Below the pieces are notes generated by a model, which did no database searches, was not told the DNA's origin, and saw nothing but the letters and a program-made list of their open reading frames with translations. From Diphasiastrum complanatum (lineage: Eukaryota; Streptophyta; Lycopodiopsida; Lycopodiales; Lycopodiaceae), in NCBI GenBank assembly GCA_029204225.1, contig CM055113.1, forward strand, positions 3,177,194 through 3,241,193: a stretch of DNA of 64,000 nt, in the 5' to 3' direction. The stretch's first letter is position 1, and the number at the start of each line of letters is the position of its first letter. Made by a program: the position numbers and the translations under genes. Below are positions 46,473-58,381 of the stretch, piece by piece.

Positions 46473-46873
46473 TGGATAGTCGAACCGAGAGAACCATGTA
46501 TAAGCATGATCTTGTATATCCATTTGCAAGTGATAGGTGCATCCTACCATCAGGTATCTCAACCAAGTTACACATCCTATTTTTCAATATAGCTTCCATT
46601 TCTATTTCCATAGCTTCACGCCACTCCTTGTGCTCCTTTGCTTTATCAAAAGTTTTTGGTTCTTAAGCCTTGAGAATAGAACCCAGAAGGGCTAGATTCA
46701 TCTCTAATCTTGCAGGAGGTTCTACTTGATCTTATAAGCTCTCCCTGCTCACTTGATTTAGGAGTATCTCCATTACTAGCGTCACTTGTTACTGACAAGT
46801 ACCACTTAGGCACTCTCCTAGGAATCTCATTATTGACCCTGTCTTTTCCAAACTGAAATTGGATGTTCCTCAC
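46473..46873 (-). pseudogene. Copia integrase-RT linker fragment, minus strand, copy B
   Basis: Counterpart of the copy A linker fragment, with minor substitutions. Confidence 0.75.
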
Positions 46874-47053
46874 ACGTGTCTAAGCACCTGATTCCGTGCA
46901 GTACCAAGTCAGACCCAATCAATGTCCTTTTGATCTCTTTTGATCCAAGATTGAACAAGATAGCTAGGAAAATGGGCCTTGACAGCTTCTAGCTCAAGAT
47001 TGATGAAAAAAATTTCACTTAGATGGACCAAAATGCATGGTAACCGTAGGTAG

Positions 47054-47628
47054 GCTTTGATACCATTTTGAATTCACACATGTGGATTGTCCACAACATG
47101 TACTTGTGATCTCCTAAGGTGTGTAGATGCACCAAGATCAAGACTAGATTGAGATTCAAGATCAATCTTAGATCCTATGGCAAAAACACACTACTACATG
47201 CATTCAATCACTTCCAACTCTCACTCACATGTGTAGGAAGTATTCAAAAAATAATCTAAGTAAAAAAAAGCTGCTCTCCTCCAGTAGAGAGAGAAAAAGC
47301 ATCATGAGCTCTCGGGTAAAGAGAGAAAGCTAGAAATCCAATAACTCACAAAATCCATAAAATCACCAAATCAATTAGCTTCAAAATGAGGAGTACAATG
47401 ATACTAGTAGACCCACGAGCTACCACAATGCTTAACTATGATTGGACCATACTTTGTCAACTCTTGATCCTATTGGACCATTGATCCATGCACCTCTTAA
47501 TTCTATTGGACTATATTCAAGCACACCTCAATTTCCTATTGGACCTCACAAGGTTCCACCTCTAAATCCTATTGGACCTCTTGGAATCCATCAAACAAAA
47601 GCTTTACACTTTTCTACACTCTAATTGG
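47054..47628 (-). mobile_element. Primer site remnant (47054-47065) and truncated LTR, copy B
   Basis: Counterpart of copy A. The LTR is joined at about 47628 directly to the last part of the Helentron-like relic, because the intervening 3.3 kb are missing. Confidence 0.6.
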
Positions 47629-47829
47629 CATACCAATTTCCAAAAACTTGCGTCCATTATGTTTCAACATAATATACAACTAACTTTCAAACAAGTAACC
47701 ACTATATATGGCACACACTTGGATCATGTCTGGACAAATATAAAAATTCAAAAAATCTATCAGGATCTACATACGCTTATTGGTCGGATCATTCACCCAT
47801 ATATTACATATGTAATTAAAAAACCTTGA
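47629..47829 (+). pseudogene. Endonuclease C-terminus of the Helentron-like relic, copy B
   Basis: Only the last part remains, from NFQKLASI to THLDHVWTN, then a frameshift before the SDHSP equivalent. It is fused at its left edge to an LTR fragment, so copy B lost the helicase and most of the endonuclease by deletion. Confidence 0.8.
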
Positions 47830-47864
47830 ACAAAGTGCAATTTACCACTTATTGCAAAGGTAGG

Positions 47865-47886
47865 GCCTCGTGGCTTGCCACAAGGC
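47865..47886 (+). repeat. Hairpin, probable Helentron 3' terminus, copy B
   Basis: Identical arms and loop to the copy A hairpin, retained although most of the coding part is gone. Confidence 0.6.
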
Positions 47887-47889
47887 ACT

Positions 47890-48963
47890 TGTTTATATAA
47901 TGTCAAATAACGTCAAGTTTGAAGGCCTGTTTTTAACTTCTAAGAAAGTATTATGAAAGAGCTCATTAATTATTACAATGACTGCAATATTTATGATTCT
48001 TGAGCAGTGAGAGATTGCAAAGCTAACAACTATATTCACTGAAAGAAGTAATTGCGGTTTTCAGATTTAATAATTCTGTGAGGCCTTTATATGATTTTAT
48101 ATAAGGAAAATGAACTAAACCTTATAATGGCCATAACTTTTGCATTTCAAGTCGGATTTAAATGAACCGAAAAGCAAAAGTGAGTAGAATCACGTGATGA
48201 ATCTATTGTTGCTGAAAGAAACAGTTTTTGAATAATTGATTGGAGGTTACTAAGCTATCAGGAATTTAATAAAGAACAAGTCCTACAGTCGGATATATAA
48301 TAAGTCTTTATTATACCTATATCAGTTTTTGGAACATACAAGCTGAATATTATTCCCAAAATTGTTGGAAAACACAATTTGGGATGTTACTTTGAAGATA
48401 AAAAAGAGGAAACATTGTTGAAACATACAATGTTGATGCCATACTGATACTTGTACTTGAGTGGTTTTAAATAACGAAAATTGAGTAAATATACTGTGAA
48501 CTAATATAAAGATACTGGGAAACAAAGATGGGATGTCTGTTACTATAAATTGTTGAAACTTTCATCAAATCCCTGAACATGATCGTAGAAGCATACTCAA
48601 TTTTCTATCAGAATTATACTATCAAGAATCAATTATCTATATATATATTAACATTGAGTACACATTAGATGAAGAGTGCTGGGGTACTGTAGATAGTGAG
48701 ATTAGTGAAACTATTACTGAATTGTTACCTGAAGGTAGCTATTCTATTTTAGCCCCGTTACATTTATGAAGAGTTTGGAACACTCTTTTATATAAAATAC
48801 GGTGTATCCTATAAAGATTCAAGATTGACAGATAGAGAATCATTGATACTCGCGTAAAGTGAGATCTGATACTTGATTTTGCTGATTTACCCCTTTGAAC
48901 ATTTCTAGTTAGTTCAATCCCTTGCTAGAAAATAGTTTAACATTGGTGTGTCTGCCAGGAGCC
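47890..48963 (+). mobile_element. Gypsy-type LTR end and candidate primer site, copy B
   Basis: Counterpart of copy A 19310-20377. The LTR ends at 48942 and the primer-like stretch starts at 48944. Confidence 0.45.
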
Positions 48964-51620
48964 AAGATTTGAGAAGGGATAAGATTTGTATTTGATGGCC
49001 ATTTATCCTCTCCCATGAAAAGTACCAATGATGGATTTTATTAAGATGAAAATTGTGCTACAAAATTTATAGGATTTTATTCTACCAAGAATGAAAATGA
49101 ACTCCAAAACAAATTGGGTGTTAAGATTTCTTTTATGATTGTGTGATTCTCTCTTTTAATTATTTTGAATAACTTGATATGGGTCTATTGAATGAATTCT
49201 ACGATTTTGGGATCTATATTATCTTTTTGATATAATTGAAATATATAAGAGAGGTTTTTACTTATCTTGCAAAAACAAGAACCATGGATGATAGTTTGTT
49301 ATATGAGCATTTTGGAAACATGGATGTGGAAGCTACACATCCACCATCCAATGAAGTAAATGTCATCTATCAACTCATTTCATGGGTATCTAGCATCATA
49401 ATTGATGATGTGATTGATTTGAGAGAGAAACAATTGTTATATAAAGAGCGTCCTATAGCTTCTCAATTCCTTGAGTGTGATGAAAAGAGTTGTATACTCC
49501 AAGTTGATGAATATGAAAATTTTCAGAATAATAATCGTGAAAAGATACTAGATAACCCCCATATTCAAGAAGAATTTGATACAACAAATCATGAACTATA
49601 CCAATCATTGAGTGTGACAAGTGGATCCTCAATTATTGATTGGAAAGATTTTTCTTTTAATAAAGACTATTAGCAAAATCAAGATGAAAAGACTATTGAT
49701 ACCGATGAGGTGCTAATAGAAGATACAAATGATACAAAGACAAGTGATGATCACTCAATTGATAAAGAAGAGAATTTGAGTTTTGTTGTTGAACTGACAC
49801 ACAATTATTTGGAGGAAATAACCCTTGAGGATAACATGATTAAAGATGGGATTGAAAACACAGATGATAATCTCCTATATGATAAGGCTCAACCATTACA
49901 GGGTGAAAATAAATTTGACGGTTATGAAAGTATAAAAAGAACTGGATTTGAAAATCTTCTAATGAATTGTAGTGAGCAAAAAGATTTGCTACCTTGTAGT
50001 AAGGAAAAACAAATGTTATTGTTCACTAAAGAGAGTGAAATGTTGCAAAGAATATGGTATATGAAATGGAAACCTATTTCCATGAAAAAGAGAGTAACGA
50101 TTAAGAAATTATTATTACCCAATAATATTGGTTGGGATATGTTACAGGAGTTCAGAAAAATTTCTAGATATGACATTATTGATATGTATCCTGACAACTT
50201 TGATTATGAGAATGAAACATATGGGATATGGTTAATGATAAATCTCAGGAAAATTATACTTCTAATACACATTTGATAGGTTTTAATATGGATGATGATT
50301 CAAACATTAATTATATGAGTGAAGATCTAAGTGAAACAGTTCAAGCATCATATGAACAATGTGATCAACTAAATTCAAACAATTTTTGTATTGATCGTAT
50401 CGATGATAATCATCATTGTGATATAGACCTTGATGCAATGAAATCCATAGTCAAGATAAAGGATTATATCAATTCTGATGATATCAACTATGGAAGTGTA
50501 GTGGATAATTCCCTGATCCAAGAAGAATATACTTTTGAAAAAAATGTCAACAAGATCTAAAAGAATATATAGTTGATTATGATCGAGTATTGATAGAGGA
50601 TGGTTTTGATAGTGATATTAGCATATATGAGAAAATTGATGAAGAGAATATCATATTATTAAATGATGACATATGTCATGAATGCAAAGAAAAAGAGAGA
50701 CTTGGAAAGATATTAACTGATAATGAAGTTCTATGTCAAACTAAATTACATTTGAAAGAAAACAATGAAGAAGAGGATAACCTTTGTGAGGATGATTCCA
50801 TAGACTTACAAGCGAGAGTTCTTGAAAAAACCATTGCTAAAGTAATGAATGAAAGGAGACAACCAATAAATATTCTGTATAACACTACTAGGTTGCCTAA
50901 GTTAAGGGGTTTGTTGCCAGAATGTAGTGGCACATTGAATGAGGATGTTGATAGACACATACAAGTGTTTAATACATTTTGCTTTATCAATAGAATATAT
51001 GATCCTGGCCATGAACTAAGGTTGTTTGTTATGACTTTGAAGGGAGAAGCTATACATTGGTATCATAATTTACCTTTGGATTCCATTACTACTTTGGAGG
51101 AGTTCTACACCCTATTTATTAAGCAGTTTAGACCTCCTTGTGATATAGCTGAGCTAGTATCTACGTTGTCAACCATGCAACAAAAACCAATGGAAACTAT
51201 ACAACAATATGCTCGTCATTTTAAAGAATTGGTTTTTCAAGTGAATAAAATGACTAACTTGTCTGAACTCATAAGACTGTCTTTCTTTTTGATAGGATCA
51301 AAACATGATATTCAAATAAATGTTCGCCAATCTATTCCCTTTACTTTGGATGAGGCTATATGTAAAGCCAAAGCCATTGAGCTAGCCATTTTAGTCACGG
51401 ATCAGTGCCAACCTATAGTGATACCATTGGGAGAAAATGATACTATAGCAAGATGTCCATCCCACCTTTTAGATAAAGAAAATATGGAATTTGATGGAGT
51501 TCATTTCTCAATGATGAATCAACTATTGGATTTTAAAATAAATCCACCAGAACAAAATACCAGAATCTTGGATTCTAGATGTAGAAGTAGAAGTGCCAAT
51601 ACGGATATGGATGATATGAA

Positions 51621-51625
51621 AGAAG
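51621..51625 (+). repeat. Target-site duplication of Copia-3, left
   Basis: AGAAG, matched by 58057-58061 on the right. The empty site in copy A has a single AGAAG. Confidence 0.95.
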
Positions 51626-52280
51626 TGTGAAAATTGTCAACATTTCCTAGCTAGTTTGAGGCCTAAATTGGCTAAAATTGTAAATAGTTTTGGTTCTGGA
51701 GTTTTGCACGTGTGAACCAGGCCACAATGTTTTTATTTACTGTATTTTTTCAGTATGATGAAGTGTCAAACTTCATACCCTTCAAAATGAGACCATTTTG
51801 ATGTATTTTGGTCATATAAGCCATTTTTAGCTATTTTTCCTATATAGGGAATATCTAGGGTCAAGTAACTTCTAGAGAGAGGAGAGAGAGTCATCTTCCT
51901 CATCCATAAATAGTAGGGAAGTCGTGGAGAACAGGTTGGAGAAACCTTTTGTATGCTTCATTGAGATCAATAGATCATTGTCATTGTTTCTTCCTCCATT
52001 GAGAGCATTGTTGTGTGTATTGTCTTCAAGCTATTGTGTATGATCTTAGGTGCTTTCCAAAAGTGATAGGCTGATGTATTATGGACTGTATAATGCTATT
52101 TTGGGTCGCACTTGATGTTTATGGAAGTTTCCATTTGTGGTAAATGCTTTTTGATCAAGTTCTTTGCATTCTAGGTAGCATAGAATGTGTTGCCAATTCC
52201 TAGCTTATGTAGTTTGGAGTGCAAGCATTCAAGCCAATGATCTTGGAGTTTAGATCCACTTAGGATCTGTATTTTTCACA
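51626..52280 (+). repeat. 5' LTR of Copia-3
   Basis: Edges TGTGAAAAT and ATTTTTCACA. Candidate TATA boxes are TATATA at 51841-51846 and CATAAATA near 51905. A CACGTG G-box is at 51707-51712. The CT-rich and GA-rich stretch near 51876-51900 may be promoter-proximal. Confidence 0.96.
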
Positions 52281-52292
52281 TGGTATCAGAGC
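52281..52292 (+). promoter_or_regulatory. Primer-binding site of Copia-3
   Basis: TGGTATCAGAGC immediately after the 5' LTR, complementary to the initiator-Met tRNA 3' end. Confidence 0.93.
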
Positions 52293-53452
52293 TGGTTGGC
52301 TTCTATTTATAGTAAGTATTCCATTTTTGGTGATATTTGGATGTTTGATCAAGTTCTAGCATGATTTTGCATTGCTTTGTTGATCAAATCTTACTAACCT
52401 TTGTTTTGTGAGTTGAACTTGTGGATCAAAAGCATATTTCAGGTCTATTGAAGATCAGAGGCTGAAAAGAAACTATTTTGGATCAGATCATAACACCTAA
52501 TCATTTGTGATTGTGAGGCTTGTGCATATTCAATACTAACAATGTTCTTTTCAATCCTATTGTTGACAATCTCCATTCTTGGATGAACACTCTCCTTAAG
52601 TGGATGAAACTTCTCCTTAAGTGGATGACAAATGCTCTTTTGAGTGAGTTGTAATTCTCCTAAAGGCTGAGCAAAGCTCCGATTTGGATGAAAGATCCCC
52701 TTTTTTGGGTGAACATATTGTAAGCTCCATTGTGAAGAGCATATTGTAAAGATTGTCATCAATTTTGGCATAAAGTTTGGTGTACTTTGTTGAGCATGTA
52801 AGTAACTCTCCTTATGTAATTTGATTGGAGCATTTGCTGGAAGGTGTTAACCATTATGCAAGTGTGTTTTCAGGTTCTTAACAGGTTGAGGAACATTCTC
52901 ATGTGAAGTGATCTTATATCTACATCTAAACACCAAGATTTGACAAGATAGTGAAGCTAGTCTTGTGATTCACTAAGTGTGCTCATTCATTCACCTCTAA
53001 ATCTTGTATTTATCACTTGCTGGAGTTTATAAACTTTTAGAAGTGTGGTTTACATGTGGTTTTACAGGTCGAATCAATATCTTAGTGTGTTGATCATATG
53101 TTGATCAAGTTTGTTCATTACTAGGTAATCTTGGCATCCTAGTTTTGGGTATTTTCTAAGAATGCAAGTAACTCTTCACACCATAACTTGATTTGGTCAC
53201 TTGCTGGAAAGTTTGAGAGCTTAAGCAAGAGTGTGTTCAGGTTGGTTTGATTTTGTAATCCATTCTTAGTGTGTGCAAAGTGTTGCATGTGTTTCAATCT
53301 TCCTTTCTATGCTTGGAAACCATCTAGGTTCAAGATAGAAGTGTTTTAGGGTCCTAAATCTTCATAGATCTCTTTATCTATCATTTGTTGAGAGAAAAGT
53401 GAGTGCTAAGTGCTTTAGGACAGAACCTAAAAGTTGAAGAAACATTAGAATC
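52293..53452 (+). other. Long 5' leader of Copia-3 with degenerate modules
   Basis: About 1160 bases before the gag ATG. It has a pair of CTCCTTAAGTGGATGA modules (about 52592-52628), and modules carrying TTGCTGGA followed downstream by a CAGGT-type end (ends at about 52871, 53065 and 53238, with one more CAGGT at 52440). The CAG-G ends look like 3' splice sites, but no splicing can be shown from sequence alone. Confidence 0.6.
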
Positions 53453-56400
53453 ATGGCTTCCAATGGTGGGATCATGCTAGAGTCTAGTGAAAGGTTGAGT
53501 TCATCAAACTACTCTACTTGGAAAGTGAGGATGGAGTCCTTACTTGAGTTGAATGAACTCATGGACATAGTTGCAGAAATTGAAGAGAGACCTCTCACAC
53601 TTCAAGAGCAACAAAGGTTTGATAAGAAGGCCAAAAGGGCCCTTCATATCATTAAAATGAATGTTACAAATGAACTTCTCAAGGAAGTTGGAAAGTGTCA
53701 AAGTGCAAGTGAGGCATGGAATGCCTTAAAGAAGCTCTTTGAATCAAAGTCCACATCTAGGGTATTGACCCTAAGGAGACAAATATTTTCTAGTAGGCAA
53801 AGAGAGGGTGAAAGTGCTCATGCATTTATCTTGAGAGTTAAGTCCCTAAGTGATGATTTAGCATGCATTGATGAGAACATAAAAGATGGTGAAATAGTCC
53901 AAGTTATGTTGAATGGTTTGCTAAATGAACATGCTAACCTTGTGCAAAGTTTTGCCATTCAAAGAGTCTTGCCAAGTGTGGTTGACTTGCAAGAAATCTT
54001 ATTGGCTGAAGAACATAGGTTGCAATCAAAGCTTGATGGTGCATCCTTGCAAGGTGGAGGTGAAGAGGCTTTCTTCACAAAAGGCAAATTCAAGGGCAAA
54101 GGTAAAGGCAAAGGGAAATGGTCCAAAGGTGGTAACTTTGATCATGATGATCACTCTTCCTCTTCCTCTTCTACTAAGAACAATAAGTCAAAGTTCAAGT
54201 GCTTTTATTGTGGGATAAAAGGTCATTTTGCAAATGAATGTTATAAAAAGAAAAGAGAGCAAGGAGAGAGGCAAGGAAATCTTACAATAGATGAGGAAGA
54301 ACATAACACATGTGAATCACTTGTTATGACTTCAAGTTTGTTAGCCAACATAGATGATAATGATCTTTGGTGGATTGATAGTGGAGCCTCATCTCACATG
54401 ACAAGACATAAGGAATACTTTACATCCTTATTGTCTTATGAGGGAGAAGGTAACATCATCTACACTGCAAATGATGGTCAATGTGACATCAAAGGCATAG
54501 GCACTATTCCTATTTCCCTTTCAACAAATAGGAAAGCAAATCTTGAAAATGTTTTGTACATTCCTTCAATCACTAAGAATTTGCTTAGTGTAAGTCAAAT
54601 GATTGACAAAGGACTTGATGTGGAGTTCATTGGAGATGCATGTTTGATAAGTAAATGTGGATCCTTGATTGCTCAAGGTAGGAGGCATGGTAAACTTTTC
54701 AAGCTTGATGCATGTGTGATCTCTAATCATGAAGGATGTATGGCTAGGGAGCAATTGACAAACCAAGAAGTTTGGCACAAGAGGTTGGGCCATCCCAACT
54801 TCAAATCTTTGGAGGTAATGGCAAAGAAAGAGCTTGTTCTTGGTCTCCCTAAAAGTCTTGTTGCAAACAATAGTGTTTGTGAACATTGTGCCTTGTCCAA
54901 ATCTCATAGACTTGCTTATTCTAGATCTACTTCTAGATCTAAAGAAGCTTTTCAACTTGTGCATTCTGATATTCATTCTTCTAGTACAACTAGCAATGGT
55001 GGGGCAAAGATGTATGCAACTTTCATTGATGACTTTAGTAGGTATACTTGGATCTATCTTCTTAAAAGTAAGGATGAAGTGTTTGCTGCATTTGTCAAGT
55101 TCAAGAATGAAATGGAAAACCAATTCAATACAAAGATCAAATGCTTAAGATCTGATAATGGAGGGGAATACACCTCAAATAGGTTCAAAGACTTTTGTAT
55201 AGCACATGGGATTAAGAGGGAGATGTCTAGTCCTAGGACTCCACAACAGAATGGAGTGGCCGAGAGGAAGAATAGAACCCTTTGTGAATGTGCCAAGGCA
55301 ATGAGACTACATGCTAATCTTGCTAAGTCTTTTTGGGGGGAAGCTTTAGCATGTGCTAACTATCTATGTAATAGATGGACAAGTGCTTCCTTGGATGGTA
55401 AAACTCCTCATGAGGTTCTTTATGGTAGAAGGCCGAGTGTCAAGCATTGTAGGATCTTTGGATGTACATGTTTTGTCAATATCACACTTGATGATAGAAC
55501 TAAAGAAGATCCTTCATCAAAGAAGGGTGTGTTTGTTGGCTATAGTGAAGTAAGCAAGGCTTACAAAGTGTACATTCCTTCTACAAAGAAAGTTGTCATA
55601 AGTAGGGATGTCATCTTTCATGAAGAGAATGTTTCCAATGTTGTTGATGTTGATGTTGATGTGCCTACTAATCGTCATGATGTGCAAGATGTCTTGGATG
55701 AAGATGGAGATGCCACTCCAAAGCAAACTTCAAGGAAGACTCAAAGGCAAAGGGCTAAGCCATCAAGGCTAACCTATGATGAAAAAGGAAAGCAAGTGGT
55801 GGACAACTCTAACTTTGCTTTTCTTACCTCTTTTGATGAACCAACTTGTGTAGGTGAAGCAATTCAAAAGAAGGAATGGATCCAAGCCATGGATCATGAG
55901 CATCAAGCACTCATCAAAAGCAACACATGGAGGTTGGTAAAGCTTCCAAAGGACAAGAAGGCAATTGGTTGTAAGTGGATCTTCAAGATCAAGACAAATC
56001 AAGATGGATCAATCAACAAGTACAAGGCAAGGTTGGTGGCAAAGGGGTATGCTCAAGAATATGGTATTGACTATGATGAGACCTTTGCACCCGTGGCAAA
56101 GATGGTAACTATTCGAATCCTAATCTCTCTTGCAACTCTTTATGATTGGGATATGTGGCAAATGGATGTTACTAATGCCTTCTTGAATGGTGATCTTGAA
56201 GAAGATATTTACATGGAGCAACCCGAGGGCTATGTTTCACATGATGAGCCTAATCATGTGTGCTATCTCCAAAAGAGTCTGTATGGGCTAAAGCAAGCAC
56301 CAAGGAGTTGGTATGCTAAGCTCAATTCCTTCTTACTTTCTCAAAACTTTGTTATGAGTGAGTATGATCATTCTCTCTACTTTAGATTGAATGAAAATGA

Positions 56401-57406
56401 TATCACTTTACTTTTGATCTATGTTGATGACATTATCTTAAGTGGTGGTAACAATCTAGATATAGATGAAATCAAGATGGAACTCAAAAGAGAGTTTGAA
56501 ATTCAAGATCTTGGTAAACTTCATTATATCTTAGGAATAGAGATTATTAGAACTTCTAAATCTACATTCATATGTCAAGAAAAGTATGTTAACTCTATTC
56601 TAAAAAGGTTTCATATGGAAGATTGTAAAGTTGTTTCTACTCCTATGGAATCAAATGTAAAGCTAACTACAAGAAGTAATGAAAGATCCTTCAAGGACAT
56701 TACTCTCTATAGAAAGCTAATAGGATCTCTTATATGGTTAACCATCACAAGACCTGATCTAAGCTTTGTGGTTGGTAAACTAAGTCAATTTATGCAAGAT
56801 CCTAGTGAGGCTCATTGGAAGCTAGGAAAGAGAGTACTTAGATACATCTCGGGATCTAGAGATTTTGGCATCTTGTATGGAGGTACTACACCTAACCTTT
56901 GTGGATTTTCAGATTCAGATTTTGCAGGTGATCAAATGGATAGGAAGTCAACAAGTGCCTTTGCAATCTATCTTGGAGATGGAGTGGTCTCATGGCTATC
57001 AAAGAAGCAACCAACTATCTCTCTATCTTCCACCGAAGCCGAGTACAAGGCATTAACAACATGCACCAAGGAGATTCTTTGGAGCAAGAGGATGTTATTG
57101 GATCTTCACTTGCTGGAACCAGAGAAGACTCCAATCATACTTTGTGATAACCTTTCAGCCCAAAGCTTGGCAAGCAATCCTGTTTTTCATGCAAGGAGCA
57201 AGCACATTGAGATTGCTCACCATTTTGTGAGAGATCAAGTCATTGCCAAAGAGGTGGAGCTTCAACATGTCTCTTCAAAGGAGTGTGTGGCTGATATCTT
57301 CACCAAACCATTGGGAAAGGACCTATATTTAATGCATAGATCTAATCTTGGAATGTGCTCAAAGACTATGTTGAAACTAGCATCCAATGTTGAAGAGGGA
57401 GTGTGA
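53453..57406 (+). CDS. Copia gag-pol polyprotein, intact (Copia-3)
   Basis: A 1317-codon frame. Domains: gag core (about 15-180), GKGKGK-rich basic stretch (211-226), CCHC knuckle with Cys250, Cys253, His258 and Cys263, protease Asp309-Ser-Gly, HHCC with His442, His447, Cys476 and Cys479, integrase Asp506, Asp568 and Glu604 (35 residues between the last two), RT from about 815 with YVDD at 990-993, and RNase H with Asp1154/Asp1156, Glu1195 and Asp1232. All key residues are present. Length and order are those of a full Ty1/copia polyprotein. The C-terminal EEGV is coded by the polypurine tract plus LTR base 1-2, and the TGA by LTR bases 3-5. It is probably competent. Confidence 0.96.
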   Translation: MASNGGIMLESSERLSSSNYSTWKVRMESLLELNELMDIVAEIEERPLTLQEQQRFDKKAKRALHIIKMNVTNELLKEVGKCQSASEAWNALKKLFESKSTSRVLTLRRQIFSSRQREGESAHAFILRVKSLSDDLACIDENIKDGEIVQVMLNGLLNEHANLVQSFAIQRVLPSVVDLQEILLAEEHRLQSKLDGASLQGGGEEAFFTKGKFKGKGKGKGKWSKGGNFDHDDHSSSSSSTKNNKSKFKCFYCGIKGHFANECYKKKREQGERQGNLTIDEEEHNTCESLVMTSSLLANIDDNDLWWIDSGASSHMTRHKEYFTSLLSYEGEGNIIYTANDGQCDIKGIGTIPISLSTNRKANLENVLYIPSITKNLLSVSQMIDKGLDVEFIGDACLISKCGSLIAQGRRHGKLFKLDACVISNHEGCMAREQLTNQEVWHKRLGHPNFKSLEVMAKKELVLGLPKSLVANNSVCEHCALSKSHRLAYSRSTSRSKEAFQLVHSDIHSSSTTSNGGAKMYATFIDDFSRYTWIYLLKSKDEVFAAFVKFKNEMENQFNTKIKCLRSDNGGEYTSNRFKDFCIAHGIKREMSSPRTPQQNGVAERKNRTLCECAKAMRLHANLAKSFWGEALACANYLCNRWTSASLDGKTPHEVLYGRRPSVKHCRIFGCTCFVNITLDDRTKEDPSSKKGVFVGYSEVSKAYKVYIPSTKKVVISRDVIFHEENVSNVVDVDVDVPTNRHDVQDVLDEDGDATPKQTSRKTQRQRAKPSRLTYDEKGKQVVDNSNFAFLTSFDEPTCVGEAIQKKEWIQAMDHEHQALIKSNTWRLVKLPKDKKAIGCKWIFKIKTNQDGSINKYKARLVAKGYAQEYGIDYDETFAPVAKMVTIRILISLATLYDWDMWQMDVTNAFLNGDLEEDIYMEQPEGYVSHDEPNHVCYLQKSLYGLKQAPRSWYAKLNSFLLSQNFVMSEYDHSLYFRLNENDITLLLIYVDDIILSGGNNLDIDEIKMELKREFEIQDLGKLHYILGIEIIRTSKSTFICQEKYVNSILKRFHMEDCKVVSTPMESNVKLTTRSNERSFKDITLYRKLIGSLIWLTITRPDLSFVVGKLSQFMQDPSEAHWKLGKRVLRYISGSRDFGILYGGTTPNLCGFSDSDFAGDQMDRKSTSAFAIYLGDGVVSWLSKKQPTISLSSTEAEYKALTTCTKEILWSKRMLLDLHLLEPEKTPIILCDNLSAQSLASNPVFHARSKHIEIAHHFVRDQVIAKEVELQHVSSKECVADIFTKPLGKDLYLMHRSNLGMCSKTMLKLASNVEEGV
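57392..57401 (+). promoter_or_regulatory. Polypurine tract of Copia-3
   Basis: GAAGAGGGAG abutting the 3' LTR, identical to that of Copia-2 and also embedded in the gag-pol frame. Confidence 0.88.
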
Positions 57407-58056
57407 AAATTGTCAACATTTCCTAGCTAGTTTGAGGCCTAAATTGGCTAAAATTGTAAATAGTTTTGGTTCTGGAGTTTTGCACGTGTGAACCAGGCCA
57501 CAATGTTTTTATTAACTGTATTTTTTCAGTATGATGAAGTGTCAAACTTCATACCCTTCAAAATGAGACCATTTTGATGTATTTTGGTCATATAAGCCAT
57601 TTTTAGCTATTTTTCCTATATAGGGAATATCTAGGGTCAAGTACCTTCTAGAGAGAGGAGAGAGAGTCATCTTCCTCATCCATAAATAGTAGGGAAGTCG
57701 TGGAGAACAGGTTGGAGAAACCTTTTGTATGCTTCATTGAGATCAATAGATCATTGTCATTGTTTCTTCCTCCATTGAGAGCCTTGTTGTGTGTATTGTC
57801 TTCAAGCTATTGTGTATGATCTTAGGTGCTTTCCAAAAGTGATAGGCTGATGTATTATGGACTGTATAATGCTATTTTGGGCCGCACTTGATGTTTATGG
57901 AAGTTTCCATTTGTGGTAAATGCTTTTTGATCAAGTTCTTTGCATTCTAGGTAGCATAGAATGTGTTGCCAATTCCTAGCTTATGTAGTTTGGAGTGCAA
58001 GCATTCAAGCCAATGATCTTGGAGTTTAGATCCACTTAGGATCTGTATTTTTCACA
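57402..58056 (+). repeat. 3' LTR of Copia-3
   Basis: Same length as the 5' LTR. The four differences are scattered single-base changes with no indel. Confidence 0.96.
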
Positions 58057-58061
58057 AGAAG
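58057..58061 (+). repeat. Target-site duplication of Copia-3, right
   Basis: AGAAG, matching 51621-51625 and followed by the resumed gag relic. Confidence 0.95.
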
Positions 58062-58381
58062 TGTTGAAAAAGTGTATGGATAAAATGGATAGAACTATAT
58101 CTTCTTTATCTTCGGATGTGAAGCTTCTAAAAAGTCAACATCAATCTTTAAAAAGTGTGAAAATGGAAAATGAATCACTATCTCAAAATTGTTTGATGAA
58201 AGATAACATGAACGATGATATGATAAACCATTTATATGGGTTTAATGAAGATACAAAACCTTCATTCTATTGTGGAAGATGTGAAGGAGCATGGTTAGCT
58301 AACAGAGGGAGGCATGGAAAAATATTGTTGAATGTTGATGATGATGACGGTGATCTAGATAACAAGTTTGATCATGGATAA

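Larger units (their letters stand above)
51626..58056 (+). mobile_element. Copia-3: complete Ty1/copia element with target duplication
   Basis: A 6431-bp element inserted in the gag relic of copy B. The 655-bp LTRs (51626-52280 and 57402-58056) differ at four bases by eye. The 5-bp target duplication AGAAG is at 51621-51625 and 58057-58061; copy A shows the empty site with one AGAAG (near 23009). Primer site, intact gag-pol and polypurine tract are present. Confidence 0.97.
49236..58381 (+). pseudogene. Gypsy-type gag relic, copy B, split by Copia-3
   Basis: The parts are 49236-51625 and 58062-58381. Copy B keeps CAG where copy A has the first TAG (20913), so its first frame runs to 49673; the second TAG and both frameshifts are shared. 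The main frame starts at 50590, and Copia-3 is inserted after codon 345 or so at AGAAG. Downstream of Copia-3 the same frame resumes through the heptad-like region to the stop at 58381. Confidence 0.85.
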
